From Thermococcaceae archaeon (lineage in GTDB: Archaea > Methanobacteriota_B > Thermococci > Thermococcales > Thermococcaceae), in assembly GCA_026986455.1 (NCBI GenBank), contig JALSON010000027.1:1-5318 (forward strand): DNA of 5,318 nucleotides, read 5' to 3'. Of the stretch, positions 5,236 through 5,318 are shown piece after piece (the first letter of the stretch is position 1; every line of letters starts with the position of its first letter). The position numbers were made by a program, and so were the translations under genes. The notes beneath the pieces were generated by a model, which saw only the letters and a list, made by a program, of their open reading frames with translations, was not told the DNA's origin and made no database searches.

Positions 5236-5318
5236 TCAGAAGGCCATTCCCATGCTCTCGGCGATTCTCCTCAGCCTCTCGATCCTCTTTTCCGTCGGCG
5301 GGTGGGTTGAGAAGAGGT
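5236..5318 (-). CDS. htpX: HtpX-like M48 zinc metalloprotease, C-terminal 26 codons only
   Basis: The - strand frame from the window edge to TGA at 5236-5238 encodes the final 26 residues, beginning LFSTHPPTEKRIERL and ending ESMGMAF. The STHPPTEKRIERL signature is the conserved C-terminus of HtpX/M48 peptidases, membrane-embedded enzymes that degrade misfolded membrane proteins. The HExxH zinc site, membrane helices and start are outside the window, so completeness cannot be judged. It is the upstream member of an operon with the phosphoesterase. Confidence 0.85.
   Translation of the reverse strand, partial: LFSTHPPTEKRIERLRRIAESMGMAF

Noticed and set aside
4975..5310. Open frame of 111 codons on + antisense to the phosphoesterase and the HtpX end
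   Set aside because: It runs opposite both the conserved N-terminal half of the phosphoesterase and the HtpX C-terminal signature; no start context supports it.

Overview
The window looks like a chromosomal segment of a hyperthermophilic euryarchaeon of the order Thermococcales, probably Thermococcus. The reasons are an archaeal-type prolyl-tRNA synthetase with a cysteine-rich tail ending in Tyr, an aminotransferase that matches my memory of the Pyrococcus horikoshii aromatic aminotransferase (PH1371) almost residue for residue, GGAGGTG-type ribosome binding sites, AT-rich TATA boxes about 30 bases before start codons, and very tight gene packing. The assignment is by recall of protein families; no search was run.

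Layout from left to right: (1) the 3' four-fifths of proS on +, cut by the window edge; (2) a small unrecognised gene on - (127 residues) with a signal peptide and four N-glycosylation sequons, converging on proS with only 39 bases between the stops; (3) a 134-base divergent promoter region between that small gene and the next one, containing TATA boxes for both directions, a 15-base perfect palindrome and a GC-rich hairpin touching the next start codon; (4) a complete carbamoyltransferase of the NodU/CmcH/TobZ family on +; (5) a 79-base gap with a nested dyad and a leaderless-looking promoter; (6) a complete PLP-dependent class I/II aminotransferase on +; (7) a metallophosphoesterase on - whose stop codon interlocks with the aminotransferase stop in a TTAA tetranucleotide; (8) the last 26 codons of an HtpX-like M48 zinc metalloprotease on -, only 9 bases upstream of the phosphoesterase, so those two form an operon.

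Functionally this is mostly housekeeping: translation (ProRS), amino-acid metabolism (aminotransferase), membrane protein quality control (HtpX) and a phosphoesterase of unknown substrate. The two items without a clear role are the stand-alone carbamoyltransferase, a family best known from antibiotic and Nod-factor decoration, and the divergent secreted small protein, which shares its regulatory region. I see no mobile element, CRISPR array, RNA gene or sign of recent transfer. There is no strong evidence for a new multi-gene system; the most interesting part is the divergent pair at about 1196-3324 with its intergenic palindrome and hairpin.
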